From Microbacterium yannicii PS01 (lineage in GTDB: Bacteria > Actinomycetota > Actinomycetes > Actinomycetales > Microbacteriaceae), in the NCBI RefSeq assembly GCF_000304335.1, contig NZ_CAJF01000008.1, forward strand, positions 62,001 through 126,000: a stretch of 64,000 bases of DNA. The letters are read 5' to 3'. The notes beneath the pieces were generated by a model that searched no databases, was not told the origin of the DNA, and worked only from the letters and a program-made list of their open reading frames with translations. How positions within the stretch are numbered: position 1 is the first letter of the stretch; each line of letters starts with the position of its first letter. Made by a program: the position numbers and the translations under genes. This document shows positions 25,075 through 33,557 of the stretch, one piece after another.

Positions 25075-25550
25075 GCAACCCGCTGGTCATCGACGCCGTC
25101 CCGGGGACGACGTACGCCGACATCACGCGCGAGTTCGATGCCCCGGTCGAGGCGCTGTTCCGCGCCCACGCCGATCCCGAGCTGTACGTCCAGTGGATCG
25201 GGCCGAACGAGGAGACCACCGTCGTCACCCACTGGGACTTCCGCAGCGGCGGCGGCTACCGCTTCGAGCAGACCGACTCGGACGGCAGCGTCTACGCGTT
25301 CCGCGGCGTGTTCCACACCGTCCGCGAGAACGAGCTGATCGTCCAGACCTTCGAGTTCGAGGGCTGGCCGGACGAAGTGAGCATGGACACGATCCGCTTC
25401 GAAGCGCTCGAGGGCGGACGCTCCCGGCTCGTCGATCGCAGCGTGTTCCCCAGCCCCGAGGTGCTCGAGAACATGGTCGCATCGGGCATGGAGCGCGGCA
25501 TGCGCGAGGGGTACGAGAAGCTCGACGCACTGCTCGCCGGGGAGGGCTGA
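25071..25550 (+). CDS. SRPBCC family protein (AHSA1/START-like)
   Basis: A 159-residue START-fold protein: ITREFDAPVEALFRAHADPELYVQWIGP at the N-terminus, then WDFRSGGGYRF, FRGVFHTVRENELIVQTFEFEG and a C-terminal helix MERGMREGYEKLDALLAG. The fold forms a hydrophobic ligand pocket. Translation is coupled to the ArsR-type gene. The ligand and role are unknown; these pairs probably sense or modify a hydrophobic compound. Confidence 0.85.
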   Translation: MSNPLVIDAVPGTTYADITREFDAPVEALFRAHADPELYVQWIGPNEETTVVTHWDFRSGGGYRFEQTDSDGSVYAFRGVFHTVRENELIVQTFEFEGWPDEVSMDTIRFEALEGGRSRLVDRSVFPSPEVLENMVASGMERGMREGYEKLDALLAGEG

Positions 25551-25553
25551 GCC

Positions 25554-26150
25554 ATGGGCAAGGTCGTGGTGGCGGCTTCCGCCTCCCTCGACGGGTTCGT
25601 CGCCGACACCGTCGACGATCCGGGCCCGCTCTTCGACTGGTATCAGGCCGGCGACGTCGAAGTGACCAATGCCGGCGACCTCCCGCCCTTCCACCTCACC
25701 GAGGCCAGCGCCGAATACTGGCGCGGCTGGACTGGAGCGCTGGGGTGCCTGGTCGTCGGCCGGCATCTGTTCGACATCACCGACGGCTGGCGCGGCGTGC
25801 ATCCGCTCGGCGTGCCGTTCGTCGTCGTGACCCACGAGCCTCCCACCGACTGGTCGTACGCCCACACGGGCAACGCCCATTTCGTGACGGAGGGTGTGGA
25901 GGCGGCCGTCGCGAAGGCGCAGCAGCTCGCCGGTGACAGGACCGTCGGGGTCGCCGCCGGGATCCTGGCGGGTCAGGCGCTCGCCGCAGGACTCGTCGAC
26001 GAGGTCGCCATCGATCTCGTGCCCGTCGTGCTCGGCGAGGGTCACCCCTACTTCGCCGGCATCGATCCCGCAGCAGTGGCACTCGGCGACCCGACCGTCG
26101 TGATTCCCAGCACGCGGGTGACGCACATGGTGTTCCCGGTCGTGAAGTGA
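25554..26150 (+). CDS. Dihydrofolate reductase family protein (RibD C-terminal domain)
   Basis: A 198-residue RibD_C fold protein starting KVVVAASASLDGFVAD, with VVGRHLFDITDGW, the NADPH-binding-like GVAAGILAGQALAAGLVDE, and LVPVVLGEGHPYF. It follows the SRPBCC gene by three bases and completes the ArsR-SRPBCC-RibD_C operon. True dihydrofolate or riboflavin-pathway activity is unlikely; members are generic reductases of unknown substrate. Confidence 0.82.
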   Translation: MGKVVVAASASLDGFVADTVDDPGPLFDWYQAGDVEVTNAGDLPPFHLTEASAEYWRGWTGALGCLVVGRHLFDITDGWRGVHPLGVPFVVVTHEPPTDWSYAHTGNAHFVTEGVEAAVAKAQQLAGDRTVGVAAGILAGQALAAGLVDEVAIDLVPVVLGEGHPYFAGIDPAAVALGDPTVVIPSTRVTHMVFPVVK

Positions 26151-26272
26151 TCGTCCGGCGGCGGCTCGTGGGCGCGGGGTCGGGACCTCTGATCCCGCGT
26201 GTTGCCGTCGGCGTATCGAGCAGAGCCTCCGGTCTTGTGGCCACTGTCGCCGTACCCCGCTAGCGTCGGACC

Positions 26273-27313
26273 ATGGCGTCGGAGCGCATCACCCTGACCG
26301 TGCCCGGTCCGGACGGAGACCGCGAGATCGGGCTGTCGAGCCCGAACCGCGTGATCTGGCCCGAACTCGGGATCACCAAGCACGAGCTGGCCGAGTACCT
26401 CATGGCTGTCAGCACGCCTTTCGTCGGGGCGAACGGTGACCGGCCGGTGTCGCTCGAGCGATTCCCCGATGGTGTCGAGGGCGAGAAGTTCTACTCCAAG
26501 AACCCGCCCAAGGGTGCACCGTCGTTCGTCGAGGCCCGGACCGTCACCTACAACAGCGGGCGACGGCATCCGCAGATCATCCTCACCGAGATCGCGACCG
26601 CGGTGTGGGCCGTCCAGATGAACACCATCGTGTTCCACCCGTGGGCGTCCCTGACGGCGAACACCGACAACCCCGTCGAGCTCCGCATCGACCTCGACCC
26701 GCAGCCGGGGACCGATTTCGCGGATGCCGCAGCCGTCGCGCCGGCATTGCGCGAGGTCCTCGCCGAGGCGGGGCTGACGGCGTTCCTCAAGACGAGCGGC
26801 AATCGCGGCATCCATGTGTTCTGCCCGATCGAGCCGACGCACGAGTTCCTCGACGTGCGGCACGCCGTGATCGCCGCCGGTCGCGAGCTCGAGCGGCGCC
26901 TGCCCGACAAGGTCACCATGAACTGGTGGAAGGAGGAGCGCGGCGAGCGCATCTTCATCGACTTCAACCAGGCCAACCGCGACCGCACGATGGCGGGCGC
27001 CTACAGCCCACGCGCGCTGCCGGGTGCGACCGTGTCGACACCGGTCACCTGGGATGAGCTCGAGGCCGGGGTCGATCCCGCCGCCTTGACGGTCCGCACG
27101 GTGCCACAGCGCCTCGCCGACGTCGGCGACCCGTGGGCCGACCTGCTCGGTGCGCCTGGCCGCATCGACACGCTTCTGGAGTGGTGGCAGCGCGACCTCA
27201 ATGACGGTCTCGGCGAGCTGCCCTTCCCTCCCGACTTCCCGAAGATGCCGGGCGAGCCGCCGCGCGTGCAGCCGAGCCGGATCAACCCGGAGAACTGGCC
27301 CAAAGAGAGTTAG
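26273..27313 (+). CDS. Non-homologous end-joining polymerase, LigD PolDom type
   Basis: A 346-residue archaeo-eukaryotic primase-like polymerase. N-terminal SSPNRVIWPELGITKHELAEY, then KFYSKNPPKGAPSFVEA, the catalytic LRIDLDPQPG with two Asp, KTSGNRGIHVFCPI and FIDFNQANRDRTMAGAYSPR are all LigD polymerase-domain landmarks. It fills gaps and adds ribonucleotides at DNA ends with Ku. A ligase-domain gene is present at 28524-29573 on the other strand; no Ku gene is in the window. Its stop overlaps the convergent gene's stop by four bases. Confidence 0.9.
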   Translation: MASERITLTVPGPDGDREIGLSSPNRVIWPELGITKHELAEYLMAVSTPFVGANGDRPVSLERFPDGVEGEKFYSKNPPKGAPSFVEARTVTYNSGRRHPQIILTEIATAVWAVQMNTIVFHPWASLTANTDNPVELRIDLDPQPGTDFADAAAVAPALREVLAEAGLTAFLKTSGNRGIHVFCPIEPTHEFLDVRHAVIAAGRELERRLPDKVTMNWWKEERGERIFIDFNQANRDRTMAGAYSPRALPGATVSTPVTWDELEAGVDPAALTVRTVPQRLADVGDPWADLLGAPGRIDTLLEWWQRDLNDGLGELPFPPDFPKMPGEPPRVQPSRINPENWPKES

Positions 27314-28434
27314 CCGGCAGGCAGCTCGTTCACCAGGGCCATGGCCAGGGCGAGCACCGACACCGTCATGACGCCCCAGCTTCCCCGCGGGTCGTCGGAG
27401 GCGATCTCGGAGGCGATCACGACGACGGCGTCCTTCTCCGGGTGGACGACGATCACGGTGCCGCCGGTGCCACGGGTGAGGAAGATCCCCGCCTCGTCGT
27501 TGACGCCCCATCCGTAGCCGACGAACGGCGAGATGGCGCTGCGGGTCTCGACGATCGGCCAGGTGGCCTGGCTCACCCACTCGGCCGAGACGACCGGCTG
27601 GTCGTTCCAGTGGCCGTCGTCGAGGAACAGCTGGCCCAGCCGCAGCAGGTCGGTGGGACGCAGCCGCAGCGAGTCACCGCCGATGTTGACGCCGCTCGGG
27701 TCGGCGGGCCACGCGATCGGCGCATTCTCGTACTCCCGCAGGAGGTCGCCGAGATCCGCGTCGACGTCGGGCGGCAGCGACTTCTGCCACGCGCCTTCCG
27801 TGTCGATTCCGATGGGATCGAAGAGCTTCTGCCTCGCATACGTCAACGGCGACATGCCTGTCGACTCCGCGACGACGCCGGCCAGCACGTGCGCGCCTTC
27901 GTCCGAGACGCCGTACTCGTCGCCCGGACCCCGCGCAGCCCGATCCTCGAGGACGGCTCCGACCCAGTCGGTCTTCTCGTCGAAGTCGACCGTCTCGCCG
28001 CGAGCCGGGAAGTTGGCGGTATGGGTCATAAGCTCGTGCAGGGTCAGGCTCTCGGTCTCGGGCGTCAGCACGTCGCGATGGGCGGGAAGCGCCTCGTCGA
28101 GCGTGACGTCGACTCCCTCGATGAGTCCCTCGTCGATCGCGATCCCGACCAGGGTCGACGTGACGGTCGCCGTGATCTCGCGGACGTCCCACGCCTCGTC
28201 AGCCGCCGCGTCGCGGTACTCCTCGAAGACGAGGTCGCCGTGCTGCGACACCAGGATCGCGCGCACCGCCTCCTCGCCCTGCACGACGGCGAAGACCTTC
28301 TCGAGTTCGGCGTCGATCAGCTCGGAGGGTCCGGGAGCCGGCGTCCCGACGCACGCCGTCACCGCGCAGGCGCAGGCGACGGCCATGCCCGCTCCCGCGA
28401 TCCGCAGGAGGATGCGACGGTCGAGGCGCGCCAT
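27310..28434 (-). CDS. Beta-lactamase-fold lipoprotein lacking catalytic Ser/Lys (probable pseudoenzyme)
   Basis: A 374-residue lipoprotein: basic N-terminus, hydrophobic stretch and lipobox VTAC with Cys28. The body matches the serine hydrolase (beta-lactamase/class C-like) family, for example VTSTLVGIAIDEGLI, LTLHELMTHTANF and SLRLRPTDLLRLGQLFLDDG. Where relatives have SxxK before VTSTLVG, this protein reads REITAT, giving Glu86 and Ala89. The YxN motif reads YGVSD. The active site is therefore degenerate, and a binding or structural role at the cell surface is more likely than catalysis. Confidence 0.75.
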   Translation of the reverse strand: MARLDRRILLRIAGAGMAVACACAVTACVGTPAPGPSELIDAELEKVFAVVQGEEAVRAILVSQHGDLVFEEYRDAAADEAWDVREITATVTSTLVGIAIDEGLIEGVDVTLDEALPAHRDVLTPETESLTLHELMTHTANFPARGETVDFDEKTDWVGAVLEDRAARGPGDEYGVSDEGAHVLAGVVAESTGMSPLTYARQKLFDPIGIDTEGAWQKSLPPDVDADLGDLLREYENAPIAWPADPSGVNIGGDSLRLRPTDLLRLGQLFLDDGHWNDQPVVSAEWVSQATWPIVETRSAISPFVGYGWGVNDEAGIFLTRGTGGTVIVVHPEKDAVVVIASEIASDDPRGSWGVMTVSVLALAMALVNELPAG

Positions 28435-28523
28435 GTGGAGCCTCCGTCAACGCTGACCCTGTGGCGGCACGGTACACCCCCGCGGCCCGCGCGGCCAGGG
28501 GGCAGCGAGAGCCGCGACTCAGC

Positions 28524-29573
28524 TCACGTCACGAGGACATCGGCGAGGTCGTACGCCGCGACGACCTCGAGCTGCTCGTACGTGCACGAGCTCGGATCGC
28601 GGTCGGGCCGCCAGCGCTCGAACTGCACCGTGTGACGGAAGCGCCAGCCCTCGAGCTGGTCGTACCGCACCTCGAGCACGCGCTCGGGCCGCAGCCGGAC
28701 GAACGACGAGTCGGCGCGGCCGGCCTGGAAACGCGACTTCTCACCCTCGCCGCGCAACGCCGTGCCGTCCTCGTCGCGCTCGACGAGCGGCGCGAGCTCG
28801 TCGATGAGCTCCAGGCGCCGCGCATTGCTCCAGGCCGCGACACCGCCGACCGGGTACAGCGTGCCGTCTTCGCCGTAGAGCCCCACGAGCAGCGATCCCA
28901 CGCCCTGACCGGACTTGTGGATGCGGTAGCCGAGCGCGACGACGTCGGCGGTGCGCGCGTGCTTGATCTTGAACATGGTGCGCTTGCCGGGTGCGTAGGG
29001 CTGGTCCACCGGCTTGGCCACGACGCCGTCGAGCCCGGCGCCCTCGAACTCGGCGAGCCAGCGGCGCGCGAGGTCGGCGTCGTCGGTCGTGCGCGTGACA
29101 TGCACCGGATCGGGGACGTCGCGCAAGAGGTCGACGAGCGCTGCGCGGCGCTCGGCGAACGGCGCGGACTGCAGATCGCGGTCGCCGACAGCCAGCAGAT
29201 CGAAGGCGATGAACATCGCCGGGGTGGTCTCGGCGAGCATGTTGACGCGGGACGCCGCGGGGTGGATGCGCTGCGACAGCGACTCCCAGTCGAGCCGCCG
29301 CCGGCCGTCGCGGTCGACCGGGACCACGATCTCGCCGTCGAGCAGGCACGGCTCGGGAAGAAGGCGTGCGAACGCGTCGACGAGCTCGGGGAAGTAGCGC
29401 GTGAGCGGCTTCGCGCCGCGCGAGCCGATCTCGACGTTCTCGCCGTCCCACGAGATCAGTGCGCGGAAGCCGTCCCACTTCGGCTCGTAGCTCAGCCCGC
29501 CCGGGGCTTTCGCCGCATCGGGGACGTCCGGCACGGACTTCGCGAGCATCGGCGCGGGGATGTCGTACGGCAT
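28524..29573 (-). CDS. ATP-dependent DNA ligase (LigC/LigD ligase-domain type)
   Basis: A 349-residue ligase with motif I YEPKWDGFRAL (Lys32 is the adenylated residue), LLDGEIV, MFIAFDLLAVG, LDGVVAKPVDQPYAPG and MFKIKHARTADVV, then an OB-fold region (GRADSSFVRLRPERVLEVRYDQ). It joins DNA ends, probably with the LigD-type polymerase at 26273. The start at 29573 follows AGGATGG; an ATG at 29582 has no spacing to its ribosome binding site. Upstream lies the 84-bp tandem repeat. Confidence 0.9.
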   Translation of the reverse strand: MPYDIPAPMLAKSVPDVPDAAKAPGGLSYEPKWDGFRALISWDGENVEIGSRGAKPLTRYFPELVDAFARLLPEPCLLDGEIVVPVDRDGRRRLDWESLSQRIHPAASRVNMLAETTPAMFIAFDLLAVGDRDLQSAPFAERRAALVDLLRDVPDPVHVTRTTDDADLARRWLAEFEGAGLDGVVAKPVDQPYAPGKRTMFKIKHARTADVVALGYRIHKSGQGVGSLLVGLYGEDGTLYPVGGVAAWSNARRLELIDELAPLVERDEDGTALRGEGEKSRFQAGRADSSFVRLRPERVLEVRYDQLEGWRFRHTVQFERWRPDRDPSSCTYEQLEVVAAYDLADVLVT

Positions 29574-29967
29574 GGGGTCCATCCTGCCGTGGGCCGTCGA
29601 CACCGTACAGCCCGGCCAAGGGCGAACCGGTGCTGTCCGGGTTCGGCGGGTTCGCGGCATCCGGAAGCTGCGAACCCCGGACCCTAGCAACCGGTGCTCG
29701 CCGCGCGGTGAGTTCGCGGGGCAGTTCGGGCGGGCATGGCGGGTCGGATGCCACGGCATCTGCCCTTCGAGCGTCCGGGGAAGCGTCTGCCGTGCGTTCG
29801 CGGGGCAGTTCGGGCGGGCATGGCGGGTCGGATGCCACGGCATCTGCCCTTCGAGCGTCCGGGGAAGCGTCTGCCGTGCGTTCGCGGGGCAGTTGGATTG
29901 GGTATGGCGGGTCGGATGCCGCGCCACCTGCCCCTCGAACGCCTGGGGAGACGCGCCGACGAGCGCG
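29574..29967. other. Intergenic stretch dominated by a tandem repeat
   Basis: A 394-base gap between the ligase start and the stop of the AI-2E family gene, both on the minus strand. The first 135 bases show no clear feature beyond the ligase upstream region; the remainder is the tandem repeat. Open frames through the repeat repeat the same 28-residue unit and look non-genic. Confidence 0.6.
29712..29963. repeat. Three tandem copies of an 84-bp unit
   Basis: Units begin at 29712, 29796 and 29880, each starting GTTCGCGGGGCAGTT. The first two are identical over all 84 bases; the third diverges after about 15 bases and again in its second half. Each of the first two units contains GATGCC, two bases, GGCATC, a small hairpin made of the genome's favoured heptamer. 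Confidence 0.9.
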
Positions 29968-31122
29968 CTACGCCTCGATCGGGTGCTTGGGCCGCGCCCA
30001 GCGGGCGGGCATGTCGGGGCCGTCCCACACCTGGACCGCACCCCACGCCGCCGCGGCGATCGGCACCGCGAGGACCGCGCCGACGATGCCGCCGAGGACG
30101 GTGCCGACGGTCAGGGCGACCAGGATGACGAAGGCGTGCAGCTTCATCGAGCGGCCCATGAGGACGGGCTGGAGGAAGTTGCCCTCGAGCTGGTTCACGA
30201 GCACGACGACGCCGACGACGATCAGCGCGATGAGCGGCCCGTTGGCGACCAGCGCCACGAGCGCCGCGATGATGCCGGCCACCGTGGCGCCCACGATCGG
30301 GATGAAGGCGAGCAGGAAGACGAGCACCGCCAGGGGGATCGCGAGCGGGACCTGCAGGATGAGCAGGCCGATGAGGATGCCGACCGCGTCGACGAACGCG
30401 ACGGTGGCCGTGCCGCGCACGTACGAGCCCAGGACGCCCACGGTCTTGTCGCCGATGCGGCGGGCGCGGACGTAGTTGCCGCCGCGGAAGGGACGCAGCA
30501 GGAACTCCCACATCTGCGGCCCGTCCTTGAGGAAGAAGAAGAGGATCGTGACCATCAGCACGAAGCCGGTCACGAAGTTCGCGACGGCGCCGACGCCGGC
30601 CAGCGCTCCCGAGCCGAACTGCGCGCTCGTGACGAAGTCGGTGGCGGTGGCGACCCACTCGTCGATCTGATCGGGCCGGAGGAAATCGAACGGCAGCGTC
30701 TGGATCCAGGCCACCACGTCTTGGAAGCCCTGCTCGGCCTGCGAGTACAGCTCGTCCCACTGGTTGCGCACAGCCCACACGATGAGCCATCCGAGCAGGC
30801 CGAGGATCACGACGATCGCCAGCAGCGTGATGATGGTCGCGAGCACGGCGGGGACGCCGCGCCGCCTCATGAATCCCATCACCGGCGCGAACGCGCACGC
30901 CAGGATCAGCGCGATCACGAGCGGGATGGTCACGAGTGTCAGCTGCTGGATCGTGAAGATGACACCGGCGGCGACCGCGACGACGACGATGATCTGGATG
31001 GCGCGGATGCCGAGCTTGCCGAACCCGTCAGCCCACAGGCTCCAGGGCGCCCGCGTCGCGCGAGGCTCGACGTCGTGCGATTCGAGGCGCACGGTCTGCG
31101 GGTCGTTGCGGAACAGTCCCAT
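29968..31122 (-). CDS. AI-2E family transporter (TqsA/YdiK-like membrane protein)
   Basis: A 384-residue membrane protein of the AI-2 exporter superfamily with about eight spans. Recognisable pieces are PLVIALILACAFAPVMGFMRRRGVP, FFFLKDGPQMWEFLLRPF and the late LNQLEGNFLQPVLMGRSMKLHAF/VNQLEGNFLQP segment that is nearly invariant. Members move diverse substrates including Na+ or Li+ in exchange for H+; a role in quorum signalling should not be assumed. It stands alone. Confidence 0.85.
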   Translation of the reverse strand: MGLFRNDPQTVRLESHDVEPRATRAPWSLWADGFGKLGIRAIQIIVVVAVAAGVIFTIQQLTLVTIPLVIALILACAFAPVMGFMRRRGVPAVLATIITLLAIVVILGLLGWLIVWAVRNQWDELYSQAEQGFQDVVAWIQTLPFDFLRPDQIDEWVATATDFVTSAQFGSGALAGVGAVANFVTGFVLMVTILFFFLKDGPQMWEFLLRPFRGGNYVRARRIGDKTVGVLGSYVRGTATVAFVDAVGILIGLLILQVPLAIPLAVLVFLLAFIPIVGATVAGIIAALVALVANGPLIALIVVGVVVLVNQLEGNFLQPVLMGRSMKLHAFVILVALTVGTVLGGIVGAVLAVPIAAAAWGAVQVWDGPDMPARWARPKHPIEA

Positions 31123-31184
31123 GAGCCGAGGCTAGAGCGGGCTGTTCGGATCCCCTGCAGGCTTGCCGCGGGGGCTTGCAACCG

Positions 31185-32435
31185 CTAGGCGAAGGCGCTC
31201 ATCCCCGTGATGTCGCGGCCGATGAGCAGTGCTTGCACGCTCTCGGTGCCCTCGTAGGTGTGGATCGCCTCGATGTCGGCCATGTGCTGCATGACGCCGT
31301 TCTCGAGCAGGATGCCGTTGCCGCCGAGCATGTCGCGCGCGACGGCGGCGACGCGGCGAGCGGCACGGGTGTTGTGGTACTTCGCGAGCGAGGCCTGCGT
31401 CGGACGCAGCTCGCCGCGCGTCTCGAGGTCGGCCATCCAGCGGCAGTACAGCTGCATCGCGGTGAGCTCGTCGAGCATCTGCGCGAGGCGCTCCTGCACC
31501 ATCTGGAACCTGGCCAGCGGCTTGCCGAACTGGATGCGCTGCTGCGAGTAGGCGAGTGCGGCCTCGTAGCAGGCGGTGGCGTGGCCGAGGGCCGACCACG
31601 CGACACCCGAGCGCGTCGAGTACAGGACGGTCGAGGCATCCTTGAACGTCTTCGCGCCCGGCAGGACGGCGTCGAACGGCACGCGCACGCCGTCGAGCAC
31701 GATGTGGGCCTGGTGGATGCCGCGGAGCGAGGCCTTGCCGGCGATCACGGTGCCGGTGTAGCCCGGGGTCTCCTGCTCGACGAGGAAGCAGCGGACCGCC
31801 CCGTGGTGCGGGTCGTCCGGAGCATCGACGCGGGCCCATACGAACGTGATGCCGCCCGAAGCGCCGTTGCCGATCCACTTCTTGGCGCCGTCGAGCACCC
31901 AGTCGCCGGTCCCTGAGCCTGTCGAAGGGTCGCGACGGGCCACCGTCTCGAGCGAGACCGAGTCCGACCCGTGGTCGGGCTCGGTGAGGGCGAAGGATGC
32001 CGGAACCTCGCCGCGCGCGACGGGCTCGAGCCAGCGCTGCTGCTGTTCGTCGCTGCCGAAGAGCGCCAGCGTGCGCAAGGCGAGTCCGCCCTGGACCGCT
32101 AGCACTGTGCCGAGGGATCCGTCTCCGCGCGAGATCTCCATGTTCACCAGGCCCGCGGCCAAGGGGGAGAGGCGCGTGAGAGCGGGGTGGTCGATGCCGT
32201 CGGTGAAGAGGTCGAAATCGCCCATACGCATGGCGAGCTCGAGCGGGTAGTCCGCGGCATTCCACGCGTCCTGCATGCGCGTGCCGACCTCGTCGATGTA
32301 GGACTGCGCACGCTCCCACGCGGCGCGGTCTGCCGCCGGGATGTCGGCGAACACCGCGTAGTAGTCGGTGCCGCGCCGCGTGGTGACGTCATAGCCCTCG
32401 ACGCTCTGACCGGGGCGGGGCTGGAATGCGGTCAT
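31185..32435 (-). CDS. Acyl-CoA dehydrogenase family protein
   Basis: A 416-residue flavoprotein with FALTEPDHGSDS (FAD/substrate loop), KKWIGNGASGGITFVWAR, RIQFGKPLARFQMVQERLA, and C-terminal HTYEGTESVQALLIGRDITG containing the catalytic-type Glu of glutaryl/isovaleryl-like enzymes. It shares this ending with the enzyme at 46491. Residues around DPSTGSGTGD are encoded by a repetitive-element-like insertion. The ATG at 32435 has GGAG upstream; a longer frame to 32489 is rejected. It lies at the left end of the acyl-CoA island, divergent from the SDR-TetR operon. Confidence 0.87.
   Translation of the reverse strand: MTAFQPRPGQSVEGYDVTTRRGTDYYAVFADIPAADRAAWERAQSYIDEVGTRMQDAWNAADYPLELAMRMGDFDLFTDGIDHPALTRLSPLAAGLVNMEISRGDGSLGTVLAVQGGLALRTLALFGSDEQQQRWLEPVARGEVPASFALTEPDHGSDSVSLETVARRDPSTGSGTGDWVLDGAKKWIGNGASGGITFVWARVDAPDDPHHGAVRCFLVEQETPGYTGTVIAGKASLRGIHQAHIVLDGVRVPFDAVLPGAKTFKDASTVLYSTRSGVAWSALGHATACYEAALAYSQQRIQFGKPLARFQMVQERLAQMLDELTAMQLYCRWMADLETRGELRPTQASLAKYHNTRAARRVAAVARDMLGGNGILLENGVMQHMADIEAIHTYEGTESVQALLIGRDITGMSAFA
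31911..31929. repeat. REP-like element within the acyl-CoA dehydrogenase gene
   Basis: The 19 bases CCCTGAGCCTGTCGAAGGG match a short element that I know recurs in many bacterial genomes around coding regions. Here it is in frame and encodes the DPSTGSGT stretch, a surface-loop-like insertion between two conserved blocks. Confidence 0.5.
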
Positions 32436-32563
32436 GGCGGGCTCCTTCGGACGCGAACGGGTGTTCTGCTCGATTCTAGTGGAACTCAATACCGCCCGAC
32501 ATAGGACTGAGTCTCACCTGCCCGGCCGATTGTCCTTGGAGCGGAACCGAGGTGCCGAAGCGG

Positions 32564-32632
32564 CGGAGGAGATGTGCAGGGCTGGAGGGCGATTCCGGTC
32601 CGAACTCCCTCCCTTTGGGCACATCTCCTCCG
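32564..32632. repeat. Large inverted repeat (14-bp perfect arms)
   Basis: CGGAGGAGATGTGC at 32564-32577 and GCACATCTCCTCCG at 32619-32632 are perfect complements 41 bases apart; inside, GGAGGG and CCCTCC extend the pairing. There is no T tract, and both flanking genes point away, so a terminator role is not expected. Confidence 0.8.
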
Positions 32633-32741
32633 TTCCTGTCCTCGACAGGCGCCGAGGGGGTCGCGCGGGTGACGGACGCCACGGACGCCGCGGACGCCGG
32701 ATGGCGGTGACGGATGCCGCAGCCGGTCTGCTACGGTGGGG

Positions 32742-32760
32742 AAACCGACCAGCCGGTATG
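32742..32760 (-). promoter_or_regulatory. TetR-type operator, site A
   Basis: Read on the minus strand: CATACCGGCTGGTCGGTTT. It matches sites B (36100) and C (45275) at 16 of 19 positions. It lies 18 bases upstream of the first gene of the SDR-TetR-MDR-SDR operon, overlapping the expected promoter, so the TetR protein of that operon probably represses it. Confidence 0.8.
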
Positions 32761-32777
32761 TCACGCAAGGAGGCGCC

Positions 32778-33521
32778 ATGACCCTGGGCAGATTCGACCG
32801 AACGGTCTCGCTCGTCACGGGCGCCAGCCGCGGCATCGGCTTCGCCATTGCGCGCCGCCTGGTCGACGAGGGCGGGTCCGTCGTCATCACCGGGCGCAAG
32901 CAGGACGCGCTCGACGCCGCGGTGGCGGAACTGGGCGCGACGGCCTCCGCGGTCGCGGGTCGCGCCGACGACGCCGATCACCGCGCCGCGGTCTTCGCCC
33001 ACATCGCCGAGCGCCATGGGCGTCTGGACCACCTCGTCAACAACACCGGGATCAACCCGGTCTACGGGCCGCTCGTCGACATCGAGGCCGAGGCGGCCCG
33101 CAAGATCCTCGAGGTCAACGTCGTGGCCACGCTCGACTGGACCCGCGCGGCGCTCGCCGCCGGTCTGTCGCGATCGGTGGTGAACATCGCCTCGGTGGCG
33201 GGTCTGGGTGCCAGCCCCGGCATCGCCTTCTACGGCATCTCGAAGGCCGCACTCGTGAACCTCACGATGCAGCTGGCGTACGAGCTGGCTCCGGGCATCC
33301 GCGTGAACGCCGTGGCGCCGGCCGTGGTGAAGACCGCCTTCGCTCGTGCCCTCTACGAAGGCCACGAAGAAGAGGCGTCCGCTGCGTACCCGCTCCGCCG
33401 CCTCGGCGAGGTCACCGATGTCGCCGGTCCGGTCGCGTTCCTCCTGTCGGACGACGCCGCCTGGGTCACGGGCCAGACCCTCGCCATCGACGGCGGCGCC
33501 GGCATCCGTCCCCTGCTGTGA
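32778..33521 (+). CDS. SDR family oxidoreductase
   Basis: A 247-residue classical SDR with TGASRGIG cofactor motif, NNTGINPVYG, catalytic Ser in NIASVAG, YGISK catalytic Tyr/Lys and an ending TGQTLAIDGGAG. It resembles 3-oxoacyl reductase-like enzymes and could act as a hydroxyacyl-CoA dehydrogenase in the island. The ATG at 32778 has AAGGAGG upstream. It heads the operator-A operon and is followed 36 bases on by the TetR gene. Confidence 0.87.
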   Translation: MTLGRFDRTVSLVTGASRGIGFAIARRLVDEGGSVVITGRKQDALDAAVAELGATASAVAGRADDADHRAAVFAHIAERHGRLDHLVNNTGINPVYGPLVDIEAEAARKILEVNVVATLDWTRAALAAGLSRSVVNIASVAGLGASPGIAFYGISKAALVNLTMQLAYELAPGIRVNAVAPAVVKTAFARALYEGHEEEASAAYPLRRLGEVTDVAGPVAFLLSDDAAWVTGQTLAIDGGAGIRPLL

Positions 33522-33557
33522 GCCGGTGCCGCGCCGGTTCGAGTGAAAGATGAAGGC

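Larger units (their letters stand above)
32436..32777. other. Divergent intergenic region with hairpin and operator
   Basis: A 342-base region from which the dehydrogenase is transcribed leftward and the SDR-TetR operon rightward. It contains a degenerate operator half (ATACCGCCCG at 32489-32498, 54 bases upstream of the dehydrogenase), the 69-bp inverted repeat at 32564-32632 and operator A at 32742-32760. No protein gene is convincing here. Confidence 0.6.

Noticed and set aside
29712..29963. CRISPR array
   Set aside because: The units are contiguous 84-bp repeats without unique spacers, and no cas genes are nearby.
29640..30041. N-terminal extension of the DNA ligase through the tandem repeat
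   Set aside because: The extension translates the 84-bp units as repeated low-complexity peptide; the ligase N-terminus at 29573 aligns with the family start.
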